From: Verticillium longisporum
Lineage: Eukaryota; Ascomycota; Sordariomycetes; Glomerellales; Plectosphaerellaceae
Length of the DNA: 64,000 nt
Reading direction: 5' to 3'
NCBI GenBank assembly: GCA_019188255.1
Contig: JAETXT010000004.1
Coordinates: 1,736,001 to 1,800,000, forward strand
Below are positions 12,601-22,994 of the stretch, in pieces (positions within the stretch are counted from its first letter, which is position 1; the number at the start of each line of letters is the position of its first letter). A program made the translations under genes and the position numbers. The notes beneath the pieces are model-generated. The model worked only from the letters and a program-made list of their open reading frames with translations. It made no database searches and was not told the DNA's origin.

Positions 12601-13766
12601 TGTGCTACAACTCAGCACCGCTGAGGTTTTCAGACCATCGACCAGTCTATGCAACCTTCCAATGCACTGTCAACATTGTCGATGAGTCTCACCGCGAGCA
12701 GATTAGCCAAGAGTTATACTTGCGTCGGAAGCAGGAAGTTGGGGACCCTTCGACCAGTCTCGATACCGAGGACGAGGACGAGAACGAGGACGAGGAAGAC
12801 CTTATTGAATACGACGCTGTCGAACCCGGACTACCACCTGCCAGCTCCGACCGGCGAAAGTGGTGGCTCGACAACAAGCAACCGGCGAGGGCAGGCGTTA
12901 AGCCGCCACCTCCAGGTGCAGACGGGCAGAGCATGGTTTTGAACCCCAACAGGCCGGCGAACCCGTTCGGCGTGACGACGGAACCCGACTGGGTAACGGT
13001 ATCACGATCGCGCGTTTCGTCCTTCTCGACGAACCTGTCAACATCGCCCTACGAGCATGTGAACACTCCGGCCGACCTCTTGACATCAACGGCGCCCGCG
13101 GCGCGCAGGGCACTTCCGCCGCCATTTGACCCTTCCACTCTCCCAGCTCCGCCGCCACGAACCAGTACGTGGGTCGACGGTAGCTCAAAATCGATGCAGA
13201 GAGCCGAGACACCACCTCCCCCTCCGCCTCCGAGGCGCCAGACAGCTGGCCCTACGGGCAGCTCGAACCAGTCGGCCTCCATGGCGGCTTTACACAAAAC
13301 GCAGGCTGTGCCTCCGCCACCGCCGCGACCGTCATCGGCTCTTTCGGAGCTCTCTCAGCTTTCGCAGCAGTCACGTGGAAAGGCAGCACCACCCGTGGCG
13401 AGAAAGCCGTTACACCTGAGCTCAACGTCGCCGACGGCTAGCCCGTCATCCACGAAGAATGGGCATGGTATTGTGAGCGATGAGAAGCCGAAGCTTCCTA
13501 TGCGGGCAGCGACGGGGCCTGTCGCGCAGAACGGCCACGGCGGGCCGACGTCGCCTGCTGGCGGCGTGCTGAGGAAGCAGCCGATGGCCGGGGCGATGGC
13601 CTTGCCGGGGATGCGAGCAGGCGAGAACCGGCCCAAGCCTAAACCACAAGTGCCGACGAAGATACAGAAGAAGACGCCGGTTGACTTGCTGGATGCTCTG
13701 GGTGATGACGAACCACGCGATTCGGGGAGCTGGGAGACGTTGACGCCTAGCAGCCACAGACGGTAG
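9612..13766 (+). CDS. Synaptojanin-type phosphoinositide phosphatase (Sac1 + inositol 5-phosphatase), INP51/52/53-like
   Basis: Five exons: 9612-11575, 11625-12160, 12213-12322, 12375-12484, 12536-13766; all joins keep frame (1316 aa). Residues about 20-640 form a Sac domain starting LYIRDYPHRSVAIVSNSHAL; the CX5R(T/S) catalytic motif is CLDCLDRT from Cys514 to Arg520. From residue about 655 comes the Mg-dependent inositol-polyphosphate 5-phosphatase domain: VGTFNLNGRTQG, MAGNKGAVAIRFD, WLGDFNYRIG (838-847), RIPAWTDRIL (911-920) and SDHRPV (939-944), with the family's catalytic residues all present. The tail is acidic, then proline-rich with several PPPPPP clusters, probable SH3-binding sites. 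The enzyme should turn over PI4P, PI(3)P and PI(4,5)P2 in endocytosis and actin control. Both catalytic sites look intact. Which of the yeast INP paralogues it matches best cannot be decided by eye. Confidence 0.95.
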
Positions 13767-14570
13767 ATAGCTGGACAGTCGGAACGAGCAGACGACGTGA
13801 CCAAAAGACGGGGTGGCGATATTTATTTTTGGAGAAGGGTAGACTCTGTTACCACGAACAACCTGGTGGTCTAGTGTAGCATTGGGCGGGGGGTTCTTGC
13901 AACGGTCAAGCGGGTCAAAGACTTTATGAAGTGATGGATGCAAATGCTATACTGGTTTTTGCGTGCCTCGACGATTTCGGTTTTCAGTTCTCATGACTCG
14001 GAGACGCCAGCAACTTGGGCAGTCCAACCAAGTGCGACGCGGCCGCGTCTGATGAAAGGTCTCGCTCGCCTTTTAGGTGCTGCACTTAGGCTCTTCCGAA
14101 ACTTTAGTTTTTGCCATTCCTCCAAACAGCTGAATCAGATGGCGCTATCAGTCTCATCATTCCAAAGCAGCACAGGCGACACGCACTTGTTCTTTTTTGG
14201 GCACGAGAGCTGAGTCGCCCGCGAGCTCTGACAGCGTCGTTTCTTTCTCGGGCGGGCGTCCAGGGCGCATATCATGCTAGCTCCCTCTCGCGTGTGAGGA
14301 AGGGATCAAACCCAAAAGAGGGCCTCGCGCTGTCTGGTGCTGGCGACCGACTTGCTTTTAGACTTTGGGAGTGGGCTCTGACTTCCTCAACCTCACCCAG
14401 ACACCACGCGCTACGCCGCTGTCGCCGTCGCTTTGCTCAGCTCGACCTCATCTCTCTCGCTCTTCCTGTCTTCCTCCTTGTCACGCATTCCGTCGCCATT
14501 CAATCTGTTCCCCCCTCCCCCTCCCTCCCTCTCTCTCTCGCCCATACACACAATACATCGACAAGCCGCC
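13767..14570. promoter_or_regulatory. Intergenic region with pyrimidine-rich promoter
   Basis: About 800 bp. The part from 14432 to 14550 is strongly CT-rich on the plus strand, with CCCTCC and CTCTCTCT runs just before the next start codon, a common feature of fungal promoters and 5' UTRs. No exon is supported. Confidence 0.5.
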
Positions 14571-15497
14571 ATGGACGACACATCCTCCTCACAGACAACA
14601 ATGGAGCCCTCGACGCCCACGCCGAAAAGGCAGCCCCCCCTCTACACGCCCCTGGCGGCAGCAACGCTCGAGCGCATCAACACGTGGCGCACGACGAACC
14701 TCCTCGCCGCAACCTGCACCTGCACCGACCCCCCGACGCCGCTGCCGCACCCGACCTCGACCTTTCTCGCCGCCCACACAAACTTCTGGCACGGCACCTG
14801 GACCTACCGCCGGCACCCGCCGCCCCCGCCGCCGCCCGACGACTGGCGCCCGGACTCGTGCCCGCGCTGCGCCCGCCTCGGCGCCGCCGCCCCGGCCACG
14901 CCAGATCCCACCCCGGAGGAGCAGCAGCAGCAGCAGCCACCGCACGCCTCGGGCAGCGCCACCTCCTCGTCCGTCGGCGCCGCCCTGTCCCGCATCGCCT
15001 CGCTCTGCCTGACGCCCGCGAGGAAGCGCGCGGCCGCCAAGCCCGGCTCGTCCAGACGGGGGGGCCCAGAGGCAGTCAAGCCGGGTAGTCCCCTCGGTCC
15101 GGACACGGAAGCCGACGACGACGACGACGACAAGCTGCAGGGCGGGCGTGGCGGCGGCGCGCCTCTGAAGCAGCAAGCCTCGTCGTCGTCGCTGTTCCGA
15201 AAGATGAGGCTGCGCAAGTGGAGCTTCGAGCGGACGCCCGCCAGCAGGGCCGGCACGCCGTCGGCGGACAGGAGGAAGACGCCGCGCGTCACGGCCGCGG
15301 CTGTCGCGGCCGTCGGCGCGCCGGCGGGGCGTGCCGGGTCCGAGTATAACCCCTCCAGCGCGTCGACGGGCTCCAATCCTGACAATGCCGGGCTGGAAGG
15401 GTTGAAAGTGAAGCGGGCGCGAGAGGGGGATGCTCGGCTGTCGAGGGCGAGGGAGCTACTGGAGAGGAAGGAGAGGGCGGAGAGGCAGGGGCTGTAG
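14571..15497 (+). CDS. Low-complexity hypothetical protein
   Basis: Single exon, 308 aa, starting at ATG 14571 (context CGCCATGG), chosen over the longer open frame because upstream sequence is a CT-rich leader. I do not recognise a family. Residues about 25-80 contain TPLAAATLERINTWRTTNLL and a WHGTWTYRRHP segment; a CPRCAR pair follows, then Q, D and A/P runs (seven Asp encoded near 15113-15130), and SLFRKMRLRKWSFERTP near residue 205. The end is a charged helix (LSRARELLERKERAER). There is no signal peptide or membrane segment. The strong bias toward G/C third positions supports real coding. It is probably a disordered regulatory or scaffold protein (inference). Confidence 0.65.
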   Translation: MDDTSSSQTTMEPSTPTPKRQPPLYTPLAAATLERINTWRTTNLLAATCTCTDPPTPLPHPTSTFLAAHTNFWHGTWTYRRHPPPPPPPDDWRPDSCPRCARLGAAAPATPDPTPEEQQQQQPPHASGSATSSSVGAALSRIASLCLTPARKRAAAKPGSSRRGGPEAVKPGSPLGPDTEADDDDDDKLQGGRGGGAPLKQQASSSSLFRKMRLRKWSFERTPASRAGTPSADRRKTPRVTAAAVAAVGAPAGRAGSEYNPSSASTGSNPDNAGLEGLKVKRAREGDARLSRARELLERKERAERQGL

Positions 15498-16502
15498 TAG
15501 TTTTGTCGAACCGAGCATTGTAGTAAGGGCTCGAAGAGAAGCTAGACGTAAAGTGTCACTTCATAAAGGTGGTAGACCAAGGCACGATACGATAATGATT
15601 TATGAGATTTAAAACTACTTTACTCTGTCACCCTTCAGGGAATTACCCACTGTTGAAAGGAAGCCATTCTTCATATTTCCTTGCGCTTCAACGACCAAGG
15701 ATCCTTGTACTCGTCATCAGTCGTGCACTTTCCGTCTCGCAGCCAATTCACGCATCAAACCACACATCACGTGCTTGTCTGCCACCCACCCTGGCCGCAT
15801 CTACGCATCTACCCATCGTCCACACATGACATTGTAATCACCGTCACCAATAACCCAACATGAATGAACTTTGTGTTTTTTTCTTTGTCTTTGAGACGTA
15901 ATGGACATGGGCATTTGGGGGGGTGGGGATGGAGCAACACGTTCCTCTCCTCGCGAGACCGAGCGACAACTGGAGGACCACTGTAGGAAAACCGAAACAA
16001 GAAATCAAGAGAGAGCCGTAATCTAGGACACTCAGGGCAAAAGGGGGCTGAGGGGAAATCAAGTGTGGATTATTCGGGCTGGGAAGGAAAGGGGAAAATA
16101 TCGAGGCGAGCGGGGAATGTGATAAAAACGCAATGGGCAGCGCGGGTCATCTTTCTGCTGATTCAACGACACCTGGCCAAACGGCAGGTGAGGTTTCCCC
16201 AGAGTGACGTCCCATGCCTCCCTCCCACGTCCCAGAACCCCGCGAGGTCCCATACCAAAAACCCATGCGGCCAAGCGCATCTCCCAAGTCCCCGCCGTGT
16301 CCGGAAAACACCTATCACTCCATGCCCCCTGCCGAGAGTACCAAAGACGAATCGTATGTATCACCAGCTAGCCTTCTGCCAGGATCCGCTCGGCGCCTTC
16401 TTCTGTGGCATCGTGCGGAGCCCAGAACGACCACCGGAGTCATCATTTCACCTTGGGGATGGTTGAGCCAAGACGAGAGAAGTGGTATCGAGAGAGCAAA
16501 AC
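15498..16502. other. Convergent 3' intergenic region
   Basis: About 1 kb between the ends of the hypothetical gene and the 14-3-3 gene. Only short overlapping frames are present and none is supported. Confidence 0.5.
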
Positions 16503-17889
16503 TTAGGGGGCAGCGGGAGCAGGCTCCTCAACCTTGGGCTCCTCGGCAGCGGGAGCGGGGGCGGCGGCATCGGCCTTGGGCTCCTCCTTCTTCTCCTCGA
16601 CAGCGTCGGCCTGGCCGGTGGGGGCGCCCTCGGCCTCACCAGAGTCGGAGGATGTCCAGAGGGTGAGGTTGTCGCGGAGAAGCTGCATGATGAGGGTGCT
16701 GTCACGGTACGACTCTTCGGACAGCGGGTCGTGCTGAGCAAGGGCGTCGTCAAAGGCCTGCTTGGCGGGGCGGCAAGCACGGTCGGGCGAGTTGAGGATC
16801 TCGTAGTAGAAGACGGAGAAGTTCAGGGCAAGGCCGAGACGGATGGGGTGGGTAGGGGTCAGCTCAGTCTGGGCGACGTCGGTGGCGGACTGTGGGAGTT
16901 GGGGGTCAGCAAGAGAAGACGAAGAGCCAACATCGCACGGCTCGGGATTGGGCATTGCTCACCTTGTAGGCCTCGTGGGCGGCAGTGGCGGCACCCTTAC
17001 GCTTGTCGCCAGAGGCGAACTCGGCGAGGTAGCGGTGGTAGTCACCCTTCCTATTGACAGAGGACAGACACGGTCAGCAAGGGCTGGGGCGGGAAAAGGC
17101 GGTCGGGCATGGCGACCAGAAATTCCGCCGAGGAGAAAAGCGGGGTGGTGTGCAACGTACATCTTGTGGTAGAAGACCTTGGACTCGCCAGTCTGGGCGT
17201 TGGGGATGAGGCTCTCGTCGAGGACGTCGAGGACATCCTGGCAGACCTGCTCGAGCTCGGTCTCGATCTTGTTGCGGTACTCGCGGATGGTGCCGACGTG
17301 CTTGTCAGAGCCCTTGGACTCCTCCTTCTGCTCGATGGAGGAGATGATGCGCCACGAGGCACGGCGGGTACCGACGACGTTCTTGTAGGCGACGCTGAGA
17401 AGGTTGCGCTCGTCAACAGTGAGCTCACCGCCAAGCTTGGCGACCTCCTTCATGTAGCCGACCATCTCATCGTAACGCTCGGCCTGCTCGCAGAGGCGAG
17501 CAAGGAAAGTCTTGCTGTTATCAGGGGGAAGATTCAGTCAGCACGGCGGATTGGGCGGGGGGCGGGGGCAGGCAAAGGACATGGAAGTTCAGGGGAGGGA
17601 TGCGGTTCCGCAACAAACCTCTCACGCTGTAAGAGAAGGCCGGTTAGCAGATGGTCTTCCTTGTGGATGAATTAGACGGCCTTGTGGTGCAAAAGAGGGC
17701 AGCACAAGGTACGAGGTCGACGGCAAGGCGATGGGATTTCGACTGGGCGAGGTGTGCGCCCGCGCCTGGTGCCGACGAGGCTCACGCGGCAAGGCCGTGA
17801 TAAGGAGGGGTGAACGGGGAATGGGACTGCCAGGCAGGCAGGCACAATAGGAGGGGGGAAATAGGGGAGGTACTCACATCGCCGGACAT
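16503..17889 (-). CDS. 14-3-3 protein (BMH1/2-like)
   Basis: Five exons: 17889-17878 (MSGD), 17626-17619 (8 nt), 17514-17161, 17050-16963, 16889-16503; 282 aa. The joined start reads [20 protein letters not shown], the standard fungal 14-3-3 N-terminus, and only works if the 8-nt exon is spliced in. Conserved blocks follow: [48 protein letters not shown] and a final DNLTLWTSS. The acidic, alanine/proline-rich tail (about 40 residues) is longer than in animals. 14-3-3 dimers bind phosphoserine or phosphothreonine clients and act in signalling, nutrient response and secretion. Intron 1 is 251 nt, typical of highly expressed fungal genes. Intron 2 (17618-17515) uses the weak donor GTTTGT. Confidence 0.95.
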
Positions 17890-18287
17890 GTTGACTTGCT
17901 TGGGGATTGTTGGTTGAAGGGATTCGTTTGGAGAAGAGGAAAGCGCGTAATGTGGATGGGGATGGGATGCACGGATGTGAGGATCGTAGTGGGTTGTTGT
18001 TTTCACAAGAAAACAGGCGGGAGAGTTGGTGTGGTGTGGAGATGGAGGTGAGGGAAAAGTGCAGGTAAGGGAGGTAGGTAGTGGTGCAGGTGCAGGCAGG
18101 TCAGAGACGCAGCCAGAACTGAATGACCAGGCAGGGTGGACAGGGTGAGGTGCGTAAGGCGAGGGTGAGGTGAGGGTCCGGAGCGGGAGACTTTCAGGGT
18201 TTGGAGCGTCGTGGGAGGGGAAGGGGGTGCTTGGGCTTCCGGGGGCGAGGGCAACTGGTGGGAAGTCACGAAGGCAAGGCCAGACTC

Positions 18288-18436
18288 AGGTAAGGTACCT
18301 ACCTATCTACCTTACCTACCCAGGTAGAGAGGTACCTCTCTTGAGCAGGAATAAGAGGGGGGAAGCTGTGGCTGGCTTCCTTCCTACGCTACCTAGGCAT
18401 GTACCTAAGGTAGGTAGCTGCCTAGGTACCTTACCC
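18288..18436. repeat. Two palindromic TACC/TAGG tracts
   Basis: TAAGGTACCTACC and CTTACCTACCCAGGTAG fill 18288-18340. ACCTAGGCATGTACCTAAGG and TAGCTGCCTAGGTACCTTACC fill 18390-18436. Confidence 0.75.
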
Positions 18437-18542
18437 GGCCTGGTAAACACTTATCGGGCTGGTTCATTGCTCCTGCTCTCCTCTTTGCTTGGGCAAGGGG
18501 AGAAGCGGGGGCCGCTGTCTCCTGCCCTCGACATGCTGGCTG

Positions 18543-18592
18543 TTGGCTCCTAGCTCCTGGCTCCTGGCTCTGGCTCTGGCTCTGGCTCCTCG
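18543..18592 (+). repeat. GGCTCC/GGCTCT tandem repeat
   Basis: Consecutive hexamers GGCTCC and GGCTCT with one AGCTCC variant run for about 50 bp. Confidence 0.7.
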
Positions 18593-18694
18593 CGGCTGGC
18601 GGTTCGGGCATCAGCGGATGGACATGTGCAGAGACGGGGCCATGGCCGCATCTGTGGACGCTTGGGACAGTACCAGCAGCCCTGGCCACGCACC

Positions 18695-18740
18695 AAGGTA
18701 CCTACTGTACCTAGGTAGGTAGATAGTATGGTAGGTACGG
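18695..18740. repeat. Palindromic TACC/TAGG tract
   Basis: The stretch contains AAGGTACCTACTGTACC and TAGGTAGGTAGATAG followed by GGTAGGTACGG. Confidence 0.75.
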
Positions 18741-19432
18741 TGGGATTCTTTCGACGTGGGCTTTTTTTCTTGGAGGGGCCGAGCCAGCAATGCCTCGCTT
18801 CCTGGGGCTCCAGTTCGTTCTCCTGTTGAACACCTCATCTGCCTTTGCCGCCTGATGACTGGCTGCTCGCCGGCTCGCTGGCACCTCATCAATCACGAGG
18901 GAGGGGCATGGAGTCCCGACCTGTTCTGCTTCTCCCCCCACCAGCTGGATCATCTCGTCCAACCCACCACTTCTGCTGGATCCCGCCGCTATCAAGAATC
19001 CCCTCGTCTACCGCCTCGCTCTGCCGCCTGCCACGAGATTTCGGATGCCGAGATTGCAGCTTGGGGCATCCTCATGTCGCCATGCTGGCTGGGCTACCCA
19101 TTCACCGACCATCATTGTCAAAAAATAGAAGTGGGAGCCCAAGCTCAACCGTGGCCCCCGACACTAGTGCATAGCCCGCCTGCCCGCCTGCCCGCCCACC
19201 CCTCCAGCTTGCTTGCTGGCTCGCTGGTTGGCGACGGGCGGCGGACGATGCAATCTGGGTACGCACCAGCGGCCAGGCCACGCCTGTCTGCCTACCACTC
19301 TCTGCCGTGGGCCGGCCGGATCTCCACTTTCCACCTCACCACGGGGGAGGGGGGCAGGGCAGGGCGGGCGTGACCTTGCAGTGAGCGGCGCCAGTTTGCG
19401 CTGCTCATCACTATCTGTCCAGTCTTGCCAGT

Positions 19433-19507
19433 GTACCTACCTGCCTACCCATACCTAGGTAGGTAGGTAGGTACCTACCCAGGGAGGGAGGCAAGGAGGG
19501 TACCTAT
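19433..19507. repeat. Palindromic TACC/TAGG tract
   Basis: The core is ATACCTAGGTAGGTAGGTAG followed by GTACCTACCC, flanked by CTACCTGCC and GGTACCTATC. Confidence 0.8.
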
Positions 19508-20480
19508 CTCTTGTTTGTTTTGGCTCCTTTACAACCCTTGGATAAATCAACAGCCACTCTCGTCCTCCCCGCCTTGTCCGCATTCTGCCACTAGACACAA
19601 AACAACAAAGATGGCCCACGTGACAGTTGCACTCGTCTCTCATAGATTCATGACCAGCGCCCTGCGCCCATCATTCGCGGCCGGCGCTAACCGTTGAGGC
19701 CACGCCAAAATGGGTCTGAAACACAGTCTGGAGCGTGGTATCAGTCGGCTCCAGGTGGAAGAGACAGGCTGAGGTAAGCCACATGTTTGCTCACGACCCA
19801 GCTCTCTCCTCGTCCCTCGCCCTTCACAGAACTTGTGGAGACTCACTCCACTTGGGCTGATCATCTGCTGGGCACATTTTGCTGCTGGCTTGCTGGCTGA
19901 AAGCATGGGACCGTGTCATTAGCGACAGGGCATACTGCCAAGATCCAAAAGCACCAAGTTGCTGTGTGTTTTCGAGTCTGTTTTTGTGTTTATGCGTGGG
20001 TTCCAGTGCAGGACCCATGCAGCTGTTCATGCTGTTATGCAGTATAGACCTGTGGAGCAGCCAAGGCACACTGGCACATTGGCACCTATTTCGGAAACCT
20101 TTGAGAAGGCCATGTCTAGACTCTTATGGTCAATCCAGGCGGCAAAAGGACTGATCTTGAGGCGTCAGTGTCGGCGATCCGCAGTATCTGGTCTCTCCAG
20201 CCCGACGTCGCGCGACTATCGAAGCAACAGCATGGCACTCTGTGAACAGAATGACCACCAGCAGCGAAGAGGCCATTATTATGCAGGGAGCAGTTTTAAA
20301 AAGCATAATCATACTACATCCAGACTGGTTTAAAATAATACAAGGGGCCAGGCAGCAGTCTCGTTACCCATGATCGCTCCAACCCGCCATTGCAATTGTG
20401 CGCCCCTTTCCCATATGTTCGCTTCGGCCACATCATCCTGTTTACAGCTCAACGTGTCGCTTCGCCCGCGGATCGGTCCT

Positions 20481-21794
20481 CTAAAGCTCCTCCAGCCGGG
20501 CGTCGTCATCACCCCCCTGGCCGTCAGGATACTTCTCCCGGCCCCAGTTCGCAGGGTCCCCGCCGGGCACGCAGAGGCCGATGCGCCAAAAGTAGTCCCG
20601 GTGCGCGAAGAACAGCTGCCACAGCTTGAAGCGCGCCGGCACGCTCGGAAATCTCTTGACCCACCTGCGCTCCTGGGGCGCCGTCCCCTCGACGGCCCCG
20701 GCGAGTCTTTCCTCTTGCTCCTCCTCCTCCTCCTCCTGCTGCACAACCTCGTCGGCCACCGCCTCCACTTGTTCGACCTCGACGTCGCCCTGCGCGATGC
20801 ACTGATCGTCGCTGGCACCGCGGCAGACGACGACATCCTCGACCGACGGCGACAGGTCCGGCTTCGTGATGAAGAATTCGCCGCCGTGCGAGCGGTACCC
20901 CCACTCCGTCAGCGGCAGCAGCGGGACGGGATCGTCGACGTGCGTCACGCGGCGGTACACGCGCTTCTCCGGGTCCGCGGCGCCCGCGGCCTCGGCCTCG
21001 GTGTCGAGCGCGAAGACGGCATCGACGTAGTCGCACAGCGGCTGGTTGCCGACCTTGGGCTCGCCAAAGGTCGTCACGAGGAGGTCGTCCCAGCCGAGGG
21101 ACACGCGCAGCTCGAGCGCCGCCAGCATGGCGACGGCGCCGCCGAGGCTGTGGCCGACGAGGTGGACGGGGTAGTCGGGGAACTGCGCCTTCAGCGCCTC
21201 GAGCTCCGGCAGCACGAGCTTGCGGGCCTGCTGCCAGGACTCGAGGAAGCCCTGGTGCACGGTGCAGTTGTTGCACTTGTGGCTCGGTGCCTTGGCGGTC
21301 TCGCCACCGTTGTCGGGGGACGGGTAGGGAAGGTATTCCTGCGGCACGGTGCTCAGGTCGACGACCGTATTCGCGATGCTGTAGGTCCCTCGGAATGCGA
21401 TGATGATTGCCTTGCCACCCAGGAGATCGCGCTCATCCTCCTTCGTATCGGGACGGCGGACGCCGTGGTCAACCGCAATGTAGCCGCAGCTATCTTTCAT
21501 GAGAATGCCGGTATTCCATGTCTTCGCGAGGACGAGGGTCGGGAACTCGATGCAGCGCGAGGCGCAGGAGAAGGGCTCGGAGACGCCTGTGGTTCCGACG
21601 CAATAGGCGATATCAACCAAGCGGGACATGCGCTCGAGGGAAGAGAATAGAGCGACAGAGACGGGCTGCCGTCCATCATCGTCTGACCCGCCGCCCAGCG
21701 GTCGCTGGCTGATAGTTGCGCCGACGTTGAGAGCAAGGGCTAGCAAGGATGCAAATCGCACCAGGCCCGAAAGGCCACAGGCGGTAAACCGCAT
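20481..21794 (-). CDS. Secreted class-3 (alpha/beta hydrolase) lipase
   Basis: Single exon, 437 aa. Residues 1-26 are a signal peptide (hydrophobic core FASLLALALNVGA). The class-3 lipase fold follows: DIAYCVG near 61-67, the oxyanion segment AFRGT at 133-137, HQGFLESW at 180-187, and the nucleophile elbow GHSLGGA with Ser216. Asp288 in HVDDPVP and His398 in AHRDYFW complete the triad as in Rhizomucor miehei lipase. Cysteine pairs are compatible with secretion. A roughly 80-residue insertion (about 315-395) with the run EEEEEEQEE separates the Asp and His, longer than in the compact reference enzymes. It should hydrolyse triacylglycerol or related esters outside the cell. The opposite strand has a long open frame that is only a GC-rich shadow. 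Confidence 0.93.
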   Translation of the reverse strand: MRFTACGLSGLVRFASLLALALNVGATISQRPLGGGSDDDGRQPVSVALFSSLERMSRLVDIAYCVGTTGVSEPFSCASRCIEFPTLVLAKTWNTGILMKDSCGYIAVDHGVRRPDTKEDERDLLGGKAIIIAFRGTYSIANTVVDLSTVPQEYLPYPSPDNGGETAKAPSHKCNNCTVHQGFLESWQQARKLVLPELEALKAQFPDYPVHLVGHSLGGAVAMLAALELRVSLGWDDLLVTTFGEPKVGNQPLCDYVDAVFALDTEAEAAGAADPEKRVYRRVTHVDDPVPLLPLTEWGYRSHGGEFFITKPDLSPSVEDVVVCRGASDDQCIAQGDVEVEQVEAVADEVVQQEEEEEEQEERLAGAVEGTAPQERRWVKRFPSVPARFKLWQLFFAHRDYFWRIGLCVPGGDPANWGREKYPDGQGGDDDARLEEL

Positions 21795-22394
21795 GGTGAT
21801 CGTATGGATTGAGGGGTTGAGTTGGACGATTATGTGCTATGCAAGGCGTGGCGCAAGACCATCGTTGCCTCGCACAGAAGGGGCGTTGGAGCGCTTTCAG
21901 GTGCTCAGGGTTGATTGTTCGACAGAGAGTATCGTCTTGAGAGGAATGTTGGTTGCATCAATGCCTTCGTTGACACATGATTGGGATGGTTTCGGGACAG
22001 CGATCGTAACCAACGTGGCTAGTGGACAGCGGATGCTTGAGACAGCGCGGACCACGTCTGGTGCACGAGGATGATCGTGCCAAAGTCGTTGATGCGGTGA
22101 GGTCATATGGCACTCCAGTCAGTCACCTGCCAAGCAGAGATCCCCCCTGGTGGTGCGGCCTGAGTGGTTACATTGGATGGGGATCGACCCCACCCCCGGA
22201 TCGCTTAACTACCGCTTCACATTCATCTATTCCCCGATCCCCAGCGGATTTGGGCGGCCTTCGTGATCTGGACGTGGTGATATGTTCTATTGATTTGTGA
22301 TACGCCAATCGTCCTGATCGTTCAAGAATCATTACGGCCTTCCTTGTTTATTCTATTGTCTAAGCCTGTGCCCCCCCTCAGCCTTTCCAGAAAC
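21795..22394. other. Intergenic region upstream of the lipase
   Basis: About 600 bp between two minus-strand genes for secreted proteins, holding the lipase promoter and the 3' flank of the next gene. I see no exon. A tRNA-like GGATCGACC motif near 22180 does not fold into a tRNA. Confidence 0.5.
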
Positions 22395-22994
22395 TCACTC
22401 AAACTTGGGTGGCGCAGGCTGGATGCTGAAGAACTTGGCTTGGATGTCCGCCGAATCGGCCTTGCAGTTGCTTGCAGCGGTAGCTGTGGCATTGTTGGCG
22501 GTTGTGCCATTGCCGCCGGTACATGTAATAGCCACGGGTGCCGTACCAGATGCCTCATAGTCAGCCGCACTGAAAGGAACGTCAGTTGCTGTATGCAGTA
22601 TCGCAATATTTGATTCATCTTACCCATCTTCACCAGCACATACGCCCTCGATCAGCGTCAGGGACCCGTTTTGCCAGATGAAGTTGACACGAGCGTCGTT
22701 GCAGCTGTATCTTGGAGTCCTCCCGTCGTTGTTGACGGCCTTGGATGTGGAGTTGAAGAGGCAGGATGTGTCTACGGTCGTGCTGTCGTCGAGAAAGCCA
22801 AACTCATACGAGTCCAGCGTCTTTCCGCCGTCAGCCGAATCGGCGACAAAGTTCTGGATGCTGAATTCGTCGGGTAGCTGGCAGTCGTCCGTGGCCACCA
22901 GAGCTGCTATCTCCTGCGGGAGGGAGGCTATGTAGGCTGCCATGGCGTTGGCGGCAGGAGTCGCTGCCAGGAGGAGGCACAGAAGCTGGTTCAT
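22395..22994 (-). CDS. Small secreted protein with six cysteines
   Basis: Two exons, 22994-22624 and 22569-22395, joined across a 54-nt intron (GTAAGA...TTTCAG), give 181 aa. Residues 1-17 are a signal peptide (MNQLLCLLLAATPAANA). The mature chain starts with YIASLPQEIAALVATDDCQL and has six cysteines (DDCQ, TSCLF, YSCND, GVCAG, ITCTG, SNCKA), an even number compatible with three disulfides, and NxS/T sites FNSTS, QNGSL, GNGTT and NNATA. I do not recognise the family. Size, signal peptide and cysteines fit an effector candidate or a surface protein, but nothing in the sequence proves a role in infection. It sits in tandem with the secreted lipase. Confidence 0.75.

Larger units (their letters stand above)
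17890..20480. promoter_or_regulatory. Long upstream region of the 14-3-3 gene, rich in simple repeats
   Basis: About 2.6 kb without a supported gene. It holds four palindromic TACC/TAGG tracts, a GGCTCT/GGCTCC array near 18543-18592 and a CCCGCCTG array near 19178-19203. Open frames are short, overlap on both strands and lack domains. The last few hundred bases are probably the 3' flank of the lipase gene. Confidence 0.5.

Noticed and set aside
20370..21650. 426-codon plus-strand open frame opposite the lipase
   Set aside because: It mirrors the lipase codons in GC-rich DNA, has no recognisable domain, and the minus frame has signal peptide and full catalytic triad.
22150..22215. tRNA-like motifs (GAGTGGTTA and GGATCGACC)
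   Set aside because: The T arm would have a five-base loop and no acceptor stem pairs.
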